Of a DNA stretch of 64,000 bases, positions 50,769 through 63,722 are shown piece by piece (positions within the stretch are counted from its first letter, which is position 1; each line of letters begins with the position of its first letter). The translations under genes and the position numbers were made by a program. The notes under the pieces are model-generated. The model was not told the origin of the DNA. It ran no database searches and was given only the letters and a program-made list of their open reading frames with translations. Source of the DNA: Vreelandella olivaria. Its GTDB lineage: Bacteria; Pseudomonadota; Gammaproteobacteria; Pseudomonadales; Halomonadaceae. The DNA lies in the NCBI GenBank assembly GCA_004295565.1, contig AP019416.1:3348001-3412000 (forward strand). The letters run 5' to 3'.

Positions 50769-52432
50769 CTAACGCCGGAAAGCGTCCGGGTAATTGGTGA
50801 GATCAACCCCCCACATAATCGGCAGAAGGAAATACACCGCTGCCACAATCAGCAACATGGCGATGATGTTGATCCAGAAGCCGGTACGCACCATCTCGAT
50901 GATTTTTAGCTTGCCAGTGGCAAAGATAATGGCGTTGGGCGGGGTGCCCACCGGCAGCATAAAGGCGCAGTTGGCAGCCATGGCCGCGGGCACCATCAGC
51001 ACGAAGGGGTGGATATCCAGCGCCAGCGCCAACGACGCCAGCACGGGCAGAATCATGGTGGCCGTAGCTGTATTTGAAGTGATTTCGGTTAAGAACAGCA
51101 CCATGCCGGTCGCCAGCAGAATCACCAGCAGGAAGTTGACGCCCTCCAGCACGCTCATCTGACCGCCGATCCACTCCGCCAGGCCGGATGAACCGAAGCC
51201 TGCCGCAATCGCCAACCCTCCTCCGAATAGCAGCAGAATGCCCCAGGGGACGTCTTTCGCCACGTCCCAACCCAGCAGGCAGCCGCCTTTGTTTTTGGAG
51301 GGGATCAGAAACAGCAGGAGCGCGGCGACAATCGCGATCATAGTGTCATTGATACCAGGGATGTTGATGATCTGGCCCTGCCACAAGAACGAACGGGTGA
51401 TCCACATAAAGGCTGCAAACAGGAAAACCGCCAGCACCGCTTTCTCTTCGAAGCTGGTGTTACCCAGCGCCGCTTTTTCCTTGTTAATCAGCTCTCGTCC
51501 CCCCGGCAGGTGACTAAACTCGATGCGGAAAAACACCCGCGTCAGTAGCAGCCAAGTGCTAAACAGCAACACTACAACGACCGGGAAAGCAAACATCAGC
51601 CAGCCAGCAAAGGAGATCTCGATGCCAAACAGCTCATTGACTATCGCGGCCAGGATAATATTGGGCGGGGTGCCAATGAGCGTGCCCAAACCACCAATGG
51701 TACCGCCGTAACCGATACCAAAAATGAGTGCTTTGCTGAATTTATCGATTTCGGCACTGTGGTCGCCGTCACTTTTGCCAGTTCTTGGCTCACCTGGTAG
51801 ACGATAGCGGTACCGATGGGGAGCATCATCATCACCGAGGCGGTGTTGGAGACCCACATCGACAAAAAGCCGGTCGCGGCCATAAAACCAAACACGATGC
51901 TATTAATACTGGTGCCCAGCACGGCAATAATCGACAGCGCGATACGCTTGTGTAAATCCCACTTTTCCATCGCCAGGGCGATCATAAAGCCACCCAGGAA
52001 CAGGAAAATAATCGGATTGCCGTAAGCAGCAGTCACCGTATTACCATCCAGCGCACCGGTAATCGGTAAAAGCACAATAGGCAGCAACGAGGTCGCGGGA
52101 ATAGGAATGGCTTCGGTGATCCACCATACGGCCACCCACAGAGTGGTAGCGAGCACCATGCGCCCTTCAAAACTTAAGTCTTCAGGGTGAAAGAACATCA
52201 CCACAAAAGCGAACAGCAGCGGGCCAAGCAACAGGCCAACCTTCTGCGGCGTGGTGTAGGCAGGCGGCTTAGGTTGAGGAGAAGGGTCGCGCCTGGTATT
52301 GGAGGCCGCGGCGTTGGCGGCCCCACCCGTTGGCAGCGCGCACATCAATAAGTTTTTGGCTTGGTAGTGGGAGTGCCATAGCTGGTTCCACACCATGGTC
52401 AGGGCAGTTGTATGCATATCGTTAGCGGCCAC
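50769..52432 (-). CDS. DASS/SLC13 sodium:dicarboxylate symporter (one frameshift)
   Basis: About 554 residues, around 11 helices in two inverted halves. VWWITEAIPIPATSLLPIVL is the DASS N-terminal motif; GFMAATGFLSMWVSNTASVM carries the SNT substrate/Na+ motif. A base lost near 51773 splits it. The second half has GGTIGGLGTLIGTPPNIILA and FLTEITSNTATATMILPVLA (second SNT). It imports C4-dicarboxylates or similar anions with sodium. The hydrophilic N-terminal 60 residues before TTPQKVGLLLGPLLF are longer than usual, so the true start may be internal. The divergent partner is the glucan synthase, 285 bases away. Confidence 0.92.
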
Positions 52433-52717
52433 TTATTTGGTCGGGGATAAAAAAAGACAACGTTAGCCTCCAGGCAAAGGAGCCACCCTTAGCAACACGC
52501 TGAGCCTCCTTTGGCGCCCTTTATTCACTGCAATAGGCCATTAGTCCAGTAAATTGCCCATAATTACAACCAAAGTCTAACAACTTTAGTTTAATAATTA
52601 GCAGATACAGCAGTGATATAAGCGCAACGTGCGCTAGCGCACGGACGAAATATCAAAGTACGACCATTGTTCTGGTAAGGAAGCATCGTTGGTGCCCCGA
52701 GGTGCATTCTCACCAGG

Positions 52718-55700
52718 ATGGAATCTGTGAAACAACTTCTCCGTTTTGTGCGTCCGCACCCTACGTTTGCAGCGCCGTGGAACTCGACTACCCCCGTTAG
52801 GGAAGAGCTCTTCAGCGCAGAACGACTTGAACAGCACGCAGGCAGCTTGGCACTTAACCAAGCGGTGACCAGCGCGCCACCCAACGTAGTATCCTTAACA
52901 CGTCGGCTCAACGATAACGCGCGAACTCTACTGGATGCTTACCGCGCCAGTGCCTCCGCGCTGGCAGGAGGGCGAGAAATTGTGCCTGCCGCCGCCTGGC
53001 TGCTCGACAACTACCACTTGATTGAAGCGCAAATTCGTGAGATCCGCAGCGATCTTCCCCCTGGTTATTATCGCCAGTTACCGAAGTTAGCCAACGGGCC
53101 GTTTGCCGGCTACCCACGGGTATTCGGTATCGCCTGGGCATTTGTGGCGCACACCGACAGCCATATCGACCTGGATAATTTGCAGAACTTTATCACCGCC
53201 TATCAGCGCGTTCAGCCACTGACCATTGGCGAACTGTGGGCGGTGGCGATCACGCTCCGGATTGTGCTGATTGAGAACCTGCGACGACTTGCCGACCAAA
53301 TTACCAGCGAACAAACCGCCAGGGACGAAGCCGATGCAGTAGCGGCTAAATGGCTAACGCCTACCGACCAACAAACGCCCCAGGAGCGCCATACCTTTCA
53401 CCTGGAAACCAGCACCCTAAATGTGCACAAAGGACTCTCTGGCTGAGCCCTTCACCGCTCAGCTTGCAAAGCGGCTACGCGGCTTGGATCCCCGCTGTAG
53501 CCCGCTGGTGGGCTGGCTAAATGAGCAACTCAGCCAACAGGGTGAAAGCATTGACGACATGGTACAGCACGCCCAGCAGCGCCAAGGTGCCGCCAACGTC
53601 ACCGTACGCAATGTCATTACCAGCATGCGATTTGTTTCCAGCATCGACTGGGCCGAACTGTTTGAGAGCGTCAGTTTGGTGGATCGGCGGCTACGCCAGC
53701 AGAGTAGCTTTGACCAACTCGATTTCCCCACCCGCAATCAGTATCGCAGCGCCGTAGAGCAGCTCGCTCGCGGCTCTCAATACAGCGAGCTTGAAGTGGT
53801 CGAGGCGACGCTCTCGTTAACTCACCAGGCAGTAGCCCGTCATGGCGACCCCATCGAAGCTGCCCGAGTGGGAGATCCGGGTTACTTTTTGGTGGGCTCA
53901 GGCAGGGTAACCCTTGAGCAGCAGATAGGTTTTACCCCTCCCCCCGTCAGTGGCTGAGCAGAACACTCGTTCACCACGGTATTCGTAGCTATATCGTACT
54001 CATGGCGGTTGTCACACTGAGTCTGATGGCACTGGCAGGTGGACTACTGGTTTCGTTGCCGCTGGCGATCGGCGAGGTGCCGCTACCCTGGCTCATGTTG
54101 CTAGGGGCATTCGGTTTTCTGCCTATTGTGGAAGTGGCAACGCTGATCGTTAACCGGCTGATTATCTACGCTATCGACGCTCAGCCGCTGCCAAGCCTCG
54201 ACCTTGCCAAGGGCGTTTCGCCCCAGCTACGAACGTTGGTAGCGGTGCCTACGCTGCTGACCAGCGAAGAAGATCTGCGCGAACAGATTGAGCGTCTTGA
54301 AGTGCACCACTTATCCAGCGGAGAGGGGGCGCTTGGCTATGCGCTGCTGCTTGACGGCGTGGATGCTTCCCAAGCGCAACTTCCCCATGAAGCCGCGCTG
54401 TTAACGGTCGCTCAAGCAGCGGTGGAGCAGTTAAATAAGCGCTACTGCCCTCTCGCCCTCGATAGCGATAAACGCTTCTTTCTGCTCCATCGGCAGCGGG
54501 TCTTTAACGCCAGCGAAAGTACCTGGATGGGCTGGGAACGTAAACGGGGCAAACTGCATGAGCTAAACCGCTTGCTTCGTGGCGCTATGGACACCACCTT
54601 TATCGACCCGCCCCCGTTGCCCAGTGGCGTGCGCTACGTCATCACTCTGGATGCCGACACTCGCCTGCCCCGGGGCGCAGCCAGCCAGTTGATCGGTAAA
54701 ATGGCACACCCGTTAAACCAGCCACGACTGGATCAACAGCTACGCCGGGTCGTGGAGGGGTATGCGATACTGCAGCCTCGGGTGACTCCGTCGCTGCCCA
54801 CGGGGGCGAAGGTTCCATCTACCAGCGGCTCTTCTCCGCGCCAGGGGGAATTGACCCTTACGCCGCTGCGATTGCAGATCTTTATCAGGATCTGGTCGGC
54901 GAAGGCTCGTTCGCCGGTAAAGGTATTTACGCGGTCGATGCCTTTGAAGCCTCGCTGGCTGGCCGGGTGCCCGAAAACAGCCTGCTCAGCCACGATCTGT
55001 TCGAAGGTGTGTTCGCCCGAGCGGGGCTCGCCTCCGATATCGAAGTGATAGAAGACTTCCCGGCCCGCTATGACGTAGCCGCCAAGCGTCAGCACCGCTG
55101 GACACGCGGCGACTGGCAGTTACTCCCCTGGTTAATGGCCTCGGCGCTGCCGCCTCACCGGGCGCCTGAAAATGCTCGGCAACCTGCGCCGCTCGGTGAC
55201 GCCGCCATTACTCCTGGCAAGCCTTGCCGTTAGCTGGCAATTGCCGCTGAGCATGGCCATCACCAGTACGCTGCTGCTACTCGCCGTTGTGGGCGCACCG
55301 GTGCTGCTCTCCCTGGCGGTTTCATTTATTCCCTTTCGGGCGTGGTCGAAACTACGCCACCACTACCACCTCTGGTTTGACGAGCTAAAGCTAGGTAGCG
55401 CGCAAATGCTGCTACTGATCCTTTTTTTGCCCGATCAGGCTTGGCGCATGCTGGATGCCATCGCCAGAACCTTAGTCCGCGTACTGGTCACCCACCGACA
55501 TCTGCTGGAGTGGACGTCTGCCGCCCAGTCGATGAAAAGCCCGCCGCTAACGGTACTGGGGTTCTACCAGCGTATGGCGCCCGGCACCGCACTGGGGCTA
55601 GCGGTAGCCATTAGTGCGCTCTGGACAGCCAGCCACACATGGCCAATCGCACTGCCCATGGCACTGCTGTGGTTGGCCGCGCCAGCGGTAGCAGCTTGGT

Positions 55701-58700
55701 TAAGCAGCAGCACAAGCGCCGTTGTCCAAGCCACTATTTCAGCGCAAGAAGCCGTTGAGCTACGGGCCATTGCGCGGCGAACCTGGCGCTATTTTGAAAC
55801 CTTCGTGACCACCACCGATAACCGCCTGCCGCCGGACAACTTTCAGGAGGATCCTCAGCCCGCGCTCGCCCAGCGCACCTCGCCAACCAATATGGGGCTC
55901 TATCTGCTCTCCACCCTGGCAGCGCGGGATTTCGGCTGGATAGGCACCCATGAGACCCTTGAACGGCTTGAAGCCACCCTGGGCGTAATGCTGGGGCTAC
56001 CCGCTACCGCGGCCACTTCTATAACTGGTACGCTACCCACGACCTGCGCCCGCTTAACCCCCGCTATGTGTCAACGGTGGATAGCGGCAATCTGGCAGGG
56101 CACCTGATCGCTATCGCCAATGCCTGCGAAATATGGCAAACGGCAGGCTATCTAGCTGACCCGCGCGTCGGCATTGCCGACACCTTAAACCTGGCCCGTC
56201 AGACGCTTAAGCAAGCGTCCACCTTGTCGGCAACGTTCACCGTTCAGCTTAGTGTGCAGTTAGAGGCCATGGACACCCAGTTGAAGGGCGAAGTGATGTC
56301 GCCTGTATGCCTGGCAACTATCGCCAGCTTGACGCATAGCACGTTAAATTTGGCGCGCACTCCCCTCAACGAACATAGCGACCCGTATAGCGAAGACCTG
56401 CTGTTTTGGTTGCAAGCACTGCATGACTCAGTGGCGCAACACTGCCATGACCGCGAAACCCATCTGAATATCGAAGAGAGTGCACTCGCCCTACGCCTGC
56501 AGCAGCTTGCGGACACGACTCGTCGCCTGGCACTGGGCATGGATTTCGCTTTTCTACTCGATAGTGAGCGCCATCTGCTGTCAATTGGCTACTCGCTGGA
56601 TGACAACTGCCTGGACACCAGCTGCTACGACCTGCTGGCCTCCGAGGCGCGGCTCGCCAGCCTGTTTGCGATTGCCAAAGGCGATATTCCCACCCGCCAC
56701 TGGTTCAAACTCGGCCGGGCGGCGACCCCGGTCACCTTTGGCTCGGCGCTGATCTCCTGGTCGGGGTCGATGTTTGAGTACTTGATGCCGTCGCTGGTCA
56801 TGCGCGCCCCTGGGGGCAGCCTGCTGGAGCAAACCAATCGGCTGGTGGTGAAGCGTCAAGAGGCTTACGCCGCCCAGCTCTCCGCCCCTTGGGGTATTTC
56901 AGAATCTGCTTATAACGCCCGTGACCGGGAGTTCACCTACCAGTACTCTAACTTTGGAGTGCCGGGGTTAGGGCTCAAACGGGGGCTATCTGCTGACCTG
57001 GTGATCGCACCCTATGCCACCGGGTTAGCCGCCATGGTTGACCCCAGCGGCGCCTGTCGTAACTTCAAACGCTTGGCGGAGATGGGCGCACTAGGCCGCT
57101 ATGGCTTCTATGAAGCGCTGGATTTCACCCGTTCGCGGCTACCCGCAGGGGAGAAAGTGGTGATTGTGCGCAGTTTTATGGCCCACCACCAGGGCATGAC
57201 CATCGCGGCGATCGCTAACACCCTGCACCACGGCCAGATGCGCGCCCGTTTTCACCGTGAGCCGATGATTCAAGCCAGCGAACTGCTGCTCCAAGAGCGG
57301 GTTCCGCGTAACGTGGCGATTGCCCACCCACGCGCTGAAGAGGTGAAGTCAAACGCCAGCCAGACGATTAACGAAGCACAAACCATTCGCCGCGCTTCAA
57401 CGGCTGCCAGTGGCCCGCCGGTTACCCATTTGCTTTCCAACGGCTGCTACTCAGTGATGCTCACCGCCACCGGCGGTGGTTACAGCCGGTGGCGCAACGT
57501 TGCCATTAGCCGCTGGCAGCCGGACGCTACCCGCGACCACTTAGGCAGCTTTATTTTTCTGCGCGATGCCAAGCACCCCGGCGTGTGGACAGCCACCGGG
57601 CAAACGGCTGCGCACCCAGCTGGCGCTCTGGATGAACATAGCCATGCACTATTTGCCGAGGATTATGCTCGCTACAGCCATCGTCATGACGACATCACCA
57701 GTCATATGGAGGTGCTGGTTTCCGGCGAGGATGACAGCGAAGTGCGCCACCTTTCGTTAACGAACAGCAGTCGTCACGCCCGCGACATCACGATCACCTC
57801 CTATCTCGAATTAGTCCTGACCGCGCCTAGTGCGGACAATGCGCACCCGCCTTTGCCAAAATGTTTGTGGTGACCGAATATCTGGAAGCCTTCAACGCCT
57901 TGATCGCCACGAGACGACGGCGCTCACCCGATGAAGAGCCGGTCTGGGCGGCTCACTTTGCGGTGGTAGAAGGTGACACTGTCGGCGAGCTGGAGTTCGA
58001 GACCGACCGAGCCCGGTTTTTAGGCCGCGGCCGAAGTACGCTGCACGCCTCAGCACTGGCAGCGGGTCAGCACCTATCGGGCAGTGTCGGTAGCGTACTG
58101 GATCCTATTTTTGCGCTGCGCTACTGCCTGCGCGTGGCCCCCGGTAAAGCCGCCCGCATCGCTTACTGGACAGTGGTCGCCTCCTCCCGTGAAGCGCTGA
58201 TGGATCTAATTGATAAACACCACGATCGCAGTGCCTTTGAGCGTGCCAAAACCCTCGCCTGGGCCCCAGGCGCAGGTGCAGCTTCGCCATTTGGGCATTC
58301 AGCCTGAAGAGGCCGCCGACTTCCAACGCTTGGCCGGGCCGATTCTTTACCCCGATGCCCGCTTTAGGGCGCCCGCCGAGGCCATTGAGCGCGGTGCCGG
58401 GCCACAGTCACGCCTCTGGCAACACGGTATTTCCGGTGATCTGCCCATTATTCTGATGCGCATCGATAGCATTGATGACATTGGCCAGGTACGCCAGCTG
58501 CTGCGTGCCCACGAATATTGGCGCATGAAGCGGCTAGGCGTGGATGTGGTGATTATCAATGAACGCTCTTCCTCCTATATTCAGGATCTTCAGCAAGCCA
58601 TCGAAACCGCCGTGCTGAGCAGCCAAACCCAGCCACGATTTAAAAAGGAGTTTGCTCAGGGCGCCGTGATTGCCCTGCGTGCCGACCTGATGAGCCTGGA

Positions 58701-61323
58701 GGTGCGTATACAGCTTCAGTCGATCGCCTGCGTTGCGTTAATGGCTCATCGCGGCAGCATAGCGAACCAATTAGCCCTAACGCTGCCCGCACGCCGCGCC
58801 ACAATACCGCCCCAAGCCTTGATCAAACGCCTCCTACCCAGGCACACCCCGCTCAATGTCAGCGAAACGCCACTTCCAGCGCTTGAATTTTTTAACGGCC
58901 TGGGTGGTTTTGCTCAGGATGGCCGCGAGTATGTAACGGTACTTGAGGCGGGAAGCTCCAGCCCCGCGCCATGGATTAACGTGATCGCCAACGCGGGCTT
59001 CGGCTTTCAGGTGTCCGCAGAAGGCGCAGGCTACGTGTGGGCGGATAACAGCCGCGAAAACCAGCTGACAGCCTGGTCAAACGACCCCGTGGTGGATCCG
59101 AGTGGCGATGTGATCTATGTCCGCGATGAAGAGTCGATGGCGCTCTACACCGCCACTTCCCGCCCTTTACGTGATCATGGCCGCTACTTGGCACGGCACG
59201 GCTTTGGCTATAGCCAGTTCGAACATCAAGCGGACGGGGTTGCCCTAGAGCTGCTGCACTTCGTGCCGTTAGAGGCTCCGATACGGATTTCGCGACTACG
59301 CCTTAGCAATCACTCCGGGCGACCCCGCACGCTCTCCGTCACGGCCTATGCCGAGTGGGTGCTGGGGACTTCACGCAGCGGCTCAGCGCCTTTTCTCATC
59401 TCACACCCAGACGCCGAAAGCGGCGCGCTGCTGGTGGAAAATCCCTGGAATATAAATTTTCCTGGCCGGGTAGCGTTTCTGGATATCGGCACCCAACCTA
59501 CTTCCTGGACGGCTGACCGCTGCGAATTTATCGGCCACGGCGGCAGCCTGGCAGCGCCAGCGGGGCTGCGCAGCCACACGCCGCTTTCCGGGGCTCACGG
59601 TGCAGGGTTGGATCCTTGCGCCGCGCTTAATCGTGGCGTAACGCTTGGGGTAGGTGAAAGCGTCGATATCGTTGTATTAATGGGGCAGAGCAGCTCAATT
59701 ACTGAAGCGAAATCCCTGATTGCGCGCTATCGCCAGGCGGATATTGACGCCGAGCTTGCGCTGGTCACTGCGCACTGGCAAACGCAGCTTAACGCGGTGC
59801 AAGTGGCCACCCCTGACCGCGCCATGGACATTATGCTCAACGGCTGGTTGATGTACCAAACCATTGCCTGCCGAATTACCGCACGTTCCGGGTTCTACCA
59901 GGCCAGCGGCGCCTATGGCTTCCGAGACCAGTTGCAGGATGGTATGGCGTTAACCTTCACCAGCCCCGACACCACTCGCGCGCACTTACTGCGTGCCGCC
60001 TCACGTCAGTTTGTCGAAGGCGATGTCCAGCACTGGTGGTTACCCCACTCCGGCCAGGGGGTGCGTACACGTATTTCCGATGACCGGGTGTGGCTGGCCT
60101 ATGCCTGCGCCCGCTACATCGCCACCTCCCACGACGCCGCCGTACTGGACGAGCCGGTGAGCTTTCTGGAAGGCGCCGAATTAGCGCCTGGCGAGCACGA
60201 CTGTTTTTTCCAACCGATGATCGCAGGGGAAACCGCCTCGCTGTTTGAGCACTGCGCCCGCGGCTTGGATCAGAGCATTGCGCTAACTGGTGAGTACGGC
60301 TTGCCGCTGATCGGTGGCGGTGATTGGAACGATGGCATGAACCGCGTTGGCGAAGCGGGCAAAGGTGAGAGCGTGTGGTTAGGCTGGCTGCTGGTACATA
60401 CGCTGGAACTGTTTCTTCCCTTTGCCCAACAGCGCGAAAAACTATCGCCTGCAACGGCGCCGGACACTCCGCGCGCTGAGCGCTGGCGCGCCCATATCAC
60501 CGCCTTACGTCTTGCCCTGGAAAGCAACGCCTGGGACGGCCAGTGGTACCGCAGAGCAACCTTCGATGACGGCAGTTGGCTGGGCAGCAAAGAGAGCGAC
60601 GCCTGCCAAATTGATTCGATTGCCCAGACCTGGGCGGTACTCTCAGGTGCGGCTGAGCCCCACCGAGCGGCGCTCGCCATGGCGTCACTGGAGCGCGAGC
60701 TGATCCGGCACGATGAGCAGCTTGCACTGCTGTTCTGGCCCCCCTTCGATCAGCCCCAGCGCGACCCTGGCTATATCGGCGGCTACCCACCCGGTATGCG
60801 CGAGAACGGTGGCCAATATAGCCATGCCGCAATGTGGGCAATTCTCGCCTTCGCCAAGCTCGGCGAGGGCAGCAAAGCCCATGGGCTCTTTGCGCTACTC
60901 AATCCGATCAATCATGCCCGTACCGCCGAGGAGGTCGCTTGTTATCACGTCGAACCCTATGTGGTGGCCGCAGATGTCTATTCGGTTGCGCCGCATACCG
61001 GGCGTGGCGGCTGGACATGGTACACAGGCTCAGCGGGCTGGATGTACCGCGCCGGGGTGGAAGGCATTCTGGGCATTCGCCGAGAAGGTGGCTGGCTGGT
61101 GATTGCCCCCTGCCTTCCCCAGGATTGGCCAGGCTATAGCGCAACGCTGAACATTGCCAACACCCGCTACGCGGTTAAGGTCATCACCACCAATGAGGCG
61201 CCCAGCGCCCAGCTTGATGGCCGAATACTCACCCGCCAGCAAGGTGAAGTGCGTATTCCGCTGGATGGCAAACAGCATCAGTTAGACGTATTTATCAAGC
61301 CAACCACAGCCACGGAGCAATAA
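52718..61323 (+). CDS. ndvB: Cyclic beta-1,2-glucan synthase, NdvB/ChvB-like (seven frame changes)
   Basis: Very large inner-membrane polysaccharide synthase, about 2870 residues if the frames are joined; breaks near 53428, 53948, 54806, 55166, 56010, 57852 and 58268. The N-terminal region is about 430 residues. Two helices lead to a GT84 glycosyltransferase domain with VITLDADTRLPRGAA (DxD, about residue 640) and QxxRW-like KRQHRWTRGDWQ (about 790). Further helices, a glucoamylase-like domain (GISESAYNARDREFTYQYSN and VRSFMAHHQGMTIAAI) and two GH94 sugar-binding domains follow. A C-terminal GH94 phosphorylase barrel carries PLIGGGDWNDGMNRVG, with the catalytic Asp. Cyclic glucan is made on UDP-glucose and released to the periplasm as an osmoregulated glucan. 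Confidence 0.93.
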
Positions 61324-61464
61324 CCTTTGCCACAGCCTTTTTCGCATTTGCTTCTCACTCACGGCTATATTAAGCTCAGTTTCGTACAACACACGTACAA
61401 CCCAAATTCAGGCGGTTATCTCAAGTTAACCGTAGAACCATTAGCAATCACACGGAGCCGTGAT

Positions 61465-61785
61465 ATGCATAGCGAAACGTCAAACGACCTTACCCAGTCG
61501 GGTCTTCAGATCGCCATTCAGGACATCAAGGATGAGCTGTTCGACACCCCCGAGTGCGACTACGCCATTGCCCAACTACTTACCCGCTGGGGCCAGGCTG
61601 AAAAAGCCGATCAAGTGCTGGATGAGATGTTGATGAAGTGGGGTACTTCCCCTGAGGTACTTGCTTTAACACAGCGTGGGTATACGGAGATGGTTGGCAG
61701 CAGGGAGCTATCTGCGGATAACGACGAAACTATCCGAAAGCCGCAAAAAACCACTCCCGCAGCTCTCGACGTCGTGGCAGCTTGA
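61465..61785 (+). CDS. Hypothetical TPR-like small protein
   Basis: A 106-residue intact ORF with no family I recognise. MHSETSNDLTQSGLQIAIQD is followed by an acidic helical stretch, then ECDYAIAQLLTRWGQAEKAD and QVLDEMLMKWGTSPEVLALT. The paired helices with small/hydrophobic periodicity recall a single TPR-like hairpin. Low complexity at the C-terminus (PQKTTPAALDVVAA). The ATG at 61465 has ACGGAG upstream and is preferred to the longer in-frame ORF from 61327. Ends before a good terminator. Might share a transcript with the glucan synthase (141 bases downstream of it). Confidence 0.65.
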   Translation: MHSETSNDLTQSGLQIAIQDIKDELFDTPECDYAIAQLLTRWGQAEKADQVLDEMLMKWGTSPEVLALTQRGYTEMVGSRELSADNDETIRKPQKTTPAALDVVAA

Positions 61786-61825
61786 CCTAAAGGCTAGATC
61801 GCCAAGGCAACCAACATCATTTACT

Positions 61826-61861
61826 AATGCCCCTGCCCGCGAATGAGGCAGGGGCATTTTT
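61826..61861. terminator. Strong intrinsic terminator, convergent
   Basis: AATGCCCCTGCC (61826-61837), a 9-base loop and GGCAGGGGCATT (61847-61858), then TTT. A perfect 12-bp stem after the small gene, 18 bases before the convergent secreted-protein gene, so it likely ends transcription from both sides. Confidence 0.92.
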
Positions 61862-61879
61862 ATGGCATGAATACAGTCG

Positions 61880-62209
61880 TTAATCCAAGTGATCCAGCGT
61901 GACGATGATATCTTGTGTTGAGACATCCACGTTCCAGAAGGTATAGCTGTCCTCATCCTCATCAACTAAGCGAATATCAAAAATGGGGTTGGTATAGCCC
62001 GTTAGTGTAACTCGCTGGGTATCGCCGTTCATTAATACATCGTCACCCAGCACGTCCTCTTCCCAGCTCTTCGAGTTCCCTGGGCTCACGTACATATAGT
62101 AAATGGTGTAACCCGTCCGGTTGGTGACATCCACATAGTAGTCAGCGGCCATCGCCAGTGATGAAGCACATAGCGCAACAAGCGCAATTAACAACGTTCT
62201 GATTCGCAT
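61880..62209 (-). CDS. Exported acidic protein of unknown function
   Basis: A 109-residue ORF with a clear signal peptide (MRIRTLLIALVALCASSLAM, cleavage near AMA-ADY). The mature protein is rich in Asp, Tyr and Thr with beta-strand character: YYVDVTNRTGYTIYYMYVSP, SWEEDVLGDDVLMNGDTQRV and RLVDEDEDSYTFWNVDV. The very acidic composition suits a halophile periplasm. Similar proteins are sometimes wrongly labelled argininosuccinate lyase; nothing in this sequence supports that. The ATG at 62209 is used; an in-frame start further upstream would only add a few unlikely residues. Confidence 0.8.
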   Translation of the reverse strand: MRIRTLLIALVALCASSLAMAADYYVDVTNRTGYTIYYMYVSPGNSKSWEEDVLGDDVLMNGDTQRVTLTGYTNPIFDIRLVDEDEDSYTFWNVDVSTQDIIVTLDHLD

Positions 62210-62428
62210 TGGAAAGTTCCCTGTTTTTTTTAGAAGCAAACAGCAAGTTGCGGGCCAAGTGACAGATGATTATTCGCACTCAACGGCGGGCGCAGTATAT
62301 AACCTGCGCGTTTTTTTACCTAGTCGCCCGCGTCATGCTTGTAGCTGGTAGAATACCGCCCCTTTCAGGCGCGTTAGCGGCCCAACGCCCTAACGCCACA
62401 CCACTTTTTACTACCTGAGAGTTGCGCA

Positions 62429-63652
62429 ATGATCGCCACCGCCCGCACCGTTTTCCGGCCACTTATACGGCTGGGCCTTATCCCGCAGATTTTAATCGGT
62501 ATCGTTGCCGGGGTAGTGCTCGCCCTGTTTGCACCGGGCGTTGCCAGCGATGTCGCCCTGCTGGGCCAGCTATTTATCGCCGCGTTACAGGCGGTCGCGC
62601 CCATTTTGGTGTTTGTGCTGGTAGCCGCCGCGATCTCTGCCCATCAAAAGGCCAGCCGACCCACATTCGCCCCGTGCTGGTACTGTATGTAGTGGGCACA
62701 TTGATCGCTGCGTTAATTGCAGTGGCAGCCAGCTTTCTATTTCCCACCGAGCTTTCATTGAATGCAGGCCAGGTTGACGGCAACCCACCCGGGGATATTT
62801 TTAGCGTTCTGCGCGACCTGCTGTTGAACTCGGTGGCCAACCCGGTTAGCGCGCTGATGGAGGCGAACTTTATCGCTATTTTGGCCTGGGCCATCGGCCT
62901 GGGCTTGGCCCTGCGCCAAGCCAGCGATACTACCCGCCAAGCGCTGAGTGATTTATCCACGGCGGTCACCCGCATCGTCACGCTGGTGATTCGTTTGGCA
63001 CCGTTGGGTATCTTTGGCTTGGTAGCTGGCACGCTGGCGGAATCCGGCGTTGCGTCGCTGCTTAACTACGCCCAGCTGCTGGGTGTAATTGTGGGCTGCA
63101 TGCTGTTTGTCGCGCTGGTTAGCAACCCGCTGCTGGTTTACTTCACCACCCGGCAAAACCCTTATCCACTGGTGTTTACCTGCCTGCGGGGCAGTGCCAT
63201 TACCGCCTTTTTTCACCCGCAGCTCGGCAGCCAATATCCCGGTCAACCTGGAGCTGTGCCGCCGCCTAAAGCTCGACCCGGACACCTACTCCATATCCAT
63301 TCCGCTGGGCGCGACGATCAATATGTGCGGCGCGGCCATTACGATTACCGTGATCACCTTGGCGACTACGCATACCCTGGGTATTAGCGTTGACTTCCCC
63401 ACGGCACTGCTGCTGTGTGTGGTGTCAGCGCTGGCAGCCTGCGGTGTTTCCGGCGTGGCGGGCGGTTCACTGATGCTGATACCCATGGCTGCCAGCCTGT
63501 TCGGAATCTCTACAGAAGTGGCTATGCAGGCGGTAGCGATTGGTTTTGTGATCAGCGTGGTGCAGGACTCCACCGAAACCGCGCTCAACTCCTCGACCGA
63601 TGTGCTGTTCACCGCCGCCGCCTGCCAGTCGCAAGAGGCGAAACGCCCTTAA
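62429..63652 (+). CDS. sstT: Serine/threonine:sodium symporter SstT (two frameshifts)
   Basis: Sodium-coupled serine/threonine transporter of the DAACS family, about 408 residues. [40 protein letters not shown] and the helices continue through breaks near 62655 and 63213. The conserved [12 protein letters not shown] region (read here as [10 protein letters not shown] after the break), [20 protein letters not shown] and [20 protein letters not shown] are the substrate-binding hairpin and helices 7-8 of SstT. The annotation is secure. Upstream 62240-62428 has no other gene; it may contain the promoter. Confidence 0.9.
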
Positions 63653-63722
63653 CCCTTCGCCCTGAGGAGTGGCTGCTTATCACAACCACTCCCCGCGTAC
63701 TTTTCTCCACTACGCTCCCGCA

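Noticed and set aside
61880-62239. Argininosuccinate lyase label for the secreted protein
   Set aside because: The protein is 109 residues with a signal peptide and none of the lyase motifs.
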